From Pseudobutyrivibrio ruminis (lineage in GTDB: Bacteria > Bacillota > Clostridia > Lachnospirales > Lachnospiraceae): DNA of 7,745 nt. Positions within the stretch are counted from its first letter, which is position 1; every line of letters begins with the position of its first letter. Both the position numbers and the translations under genes were made by a program. Under the pieces are notes generated by a model. That model made no database searches. It was not told where the DNA came from and was given only the letters and a program-made list of their open reading frames with translations. The DNA is taken from contig NZ_SVET01000030.1 of NCBI RefSeq assembly GCF_015057245.1, positions 1-7,745 on the forward strand. Reading direction: 5' to 3'. Shown here piece by piece: positions 6,816 to 7,745 of this stretch.

Positions 6816-7745
6816 TTATTCTGTACAAGTTCCATCTTCACTACTCTCATTTGCTTCTACAACCGTTTTTAACCCTAGGAATGCAAAAAAGAATGCTGCT
6901 ACTTTTGTTCCGGCTGATGCTACTGCTGGGAATGATATGATTTCCGCACCCGCAGCTCCATCTGCACCTATCGCTCCTACGACAGTAGGACCCGCGAAAT
7001 AAACTATCGCTGCAATTGCAGCAATTGCTACATCTCCAATTCCAGAATTTATAGAATATCCCATCTCAGTTTTGTTGGATATATTTTTATTAATTTTAAC
7101 TGAATCATACGTATAAATATCATCACTATCAAATGGGTTTAAACTAAATCTAAATCCACACCCAGTAGTATTTTTGCCAACTGTATTTGATATATCTGCC
7201 TTTACTGACAACTTATTTAAATCTACTTTCATTGTTGAACTATTACCATCTTTATCCGTATGAACCGATTTAACAGATAAATTTAATCCATTTTTGTCTA
7301 CTTTTACGCCTATAGACCCTTGATAACTACCAATTTTTACAGATGGTACAATATTTATTTGAGTTGATTCATATTTTCCATTTTTATATGTTACATTAAA
7401 TAGTTTATTATCACCTGTTTTAACAGTGTTTGTATTTGTTACGTATGGACCAGCTAACCCTTTTGTACTTTGTTCATCTACATATGTAAAATCTGTATTG
7501 CTCTTAAACCATTCATTAATTGGAGCAAATAGATCGTTTTCAATACTTGTTACCAATGAAGGCAACAATCCATCAGTATCTTTTAAATCTAATGGCCTGT
7601 TCCAACAATACAAATAATGATTTATAGATTCTGGATAATCTATAAATCCCCTTACTTTATCCTCACTTACAAATCTACCTACCCCAGCATCATAGTATCT
7701 AGCCTGTGCAAAGTAGCTTCCTGTCATTTCATCATGCTGGTAGCC
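6816..7745 (-). CDS. Rhs/YD-repeat polymorphic toxin, C-terminal part (5' end outside window)
   Basis: The frame is open through the right edge, so the visible 309 residues are the end of a larger protein; the Met at 7727 is internal. Residues 1-59 are the closing part of the Rhs-associated core: GYQHDEMTGSYFAQARYYD, then GVGRFVSEDKVRGF, SINHYLYCWNRPLD and LKDTDG. They match the family pattern of 'HDE-TGL-Y-ARYYDP--GRF---D', 'N-Y-Y--N-PL' and a terminal DPDG-like junction. In Rhs proteins the core builds a cocoon-like shell that holds a variable C-terminal toxin, normally cut near this junction. Residues 60-309 are that variable region, described separately. Gram-positive Rhs proteins can leave the cell by Sec (as in WapA) or other routes. 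The essC/yukD genes downstream on the same strand suggest type VII export here, which is inference. The stop lies 23 bases before the next gene, the usual arrangement of toxin then immunity. Confidence 0.92.
   Translation of the reverse strand, partial: GYQHDEMTGSYFAQARYYDAGVGRFVSEDKVRGFIDYPESINHYLYCWNRPLDLKDTDGLLPSLVTSIENDLFAPINEWFKSNTDFTYVDEQSTKGLAGPYVTNTNTVKTGDNKLFNVTYKNGKYESTQINIVPSVKIGSYQGSIGVKVDKNGLNLSVKSVHTDKDGNSSTMKVDLNKLSVKADISNTVGKNTTGCGFRFSLNPFDSDDIYTYDSVKINKNISNKTEMGYSINSGIGDVAIAAIAAIVYFAGPTVVGAIGADGAAGAEIISFPAVASAGTKVAAFFFAFLGLKTVVEANESSEDGTCTE
6819..7568 (-). other. Variable C-terminal toxin region of the Rhs protein, family not recognised
   Basis: These 250 residues follow the DTDG junction. 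The first 40 (LLPSLVTSIENDLFAPINEW) look helical. About 100-230 is rich in alternating strand patterns with Asn, Lys, Ser and Thr (for example GSIGVKVDKNGLNLSVKSVH and TMKVDLNKLSVKADISN). Residues 237-294 are strongly hydrophobic: GDVAIAAIAAIVYFAGPTVV, then a Gly-every-third stretch (GAIGADGAAG), then SAGTKVAAFFFAFLGLKTVV, ending in an acidic tail (EANESSEDGTCTE). I see no obvious nuclease, deaminase, ADP-ribosyltransferase or peptidase motif. The hydrophobic end suggests membrane insertion or pore formation, which is inferred from composition only. Confidence 0.6.

Noticed and set aside
5566..6828. TTG at 6828 as the start of the 408-residue membrane protein
   Set aside because: It overlaps the toxin gene, adds a 12-residue charged lead absent from the paralogue, and the only good ribosome binding site lies downstream of it.
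6775..7002. Plus-strand open frame opposite the end of the Rhs gene, rich in Ala and Pro
   Set aside because: Its Ala/Pro-rich translation is the antisense of the Gly/Ala-rich hydrophobic toxin end, a composition artefact; every well-supported gene is on the other strand.
7011..7020. Perfect palindrome TGCAATTGCA with a neighbouring 9-base repeat
   Set aside because: It is explained by the repeated Ala-Ile-Ala codons in the hydrophobic toxin segment; it is too short and isolated to call an operator or recombination site.

Overview
The window is a compact block of a firmicute-type (T7SSb) type VII secretion locus. Every gene lies on the minus strand, so transcription runs from high to low coordinates. 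The low-GC, AT-rich DNA, the EssC/YukD pair without mycobacterial Ecc features, the strong purine-rich Shine-Dalgarno (SD) sequences and the TTG start of essC all point to a Gram-positive Firmicute. An anaerobic gut or rumen Clostridia member (Lachnospiraceae-like) is my best guess. This is inferred from gene style, not from a species marker.

Layout in the direction of transcription: (1) 7745-6816, the 3' end of an Rhs/YD-repeat polymorphic toxin, showing the end of the conserved core, a DTDG junction and a 250-residue variable C-terminal region that ends in a hydrophobic Gly/Ala-rich segment. (2) 6792-5566, a 408-residue three-pass membrane protein with a cytoplasmic helical, TPR-like middle and an exported C-terminal domain. 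(3) 5548-4781, a 255-residue relative of (2) that stops just after the third membrane segment. (4) An 83-bp gap with a 10-bp stem-loop and a weak candidate promoter. (5) 4697-447, essC, the FtsK/SpoIIIE-type motor ATPase of the secretion system. (6) 434-192, the ubiquitin-like YukD/EsaB component. (7) 178 to beyond the left edge, the first 60 residues of a helical protein that looks like an LXG/WXG-type secreted or accessory protein. No stretch longer than 300 bases lacks a gene.

Proposed working model (inference): the Rhs toxin is a cargo of the adjacent type VII machine. The two membrane proteins directly behind it are its immunity pair, or an immunity protein plus a diverged copy. EssC, YukD and the following small helical protein form the export module. 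The toxin tail, with a beta-rich half followed by two hydrophobic stretches, suggests a membrane-acting effector, which fits membrane-embedded immunity proteins. I recognise no described family for the toxin tail or for the two membrane proteins; these are the most novel parts of the window.
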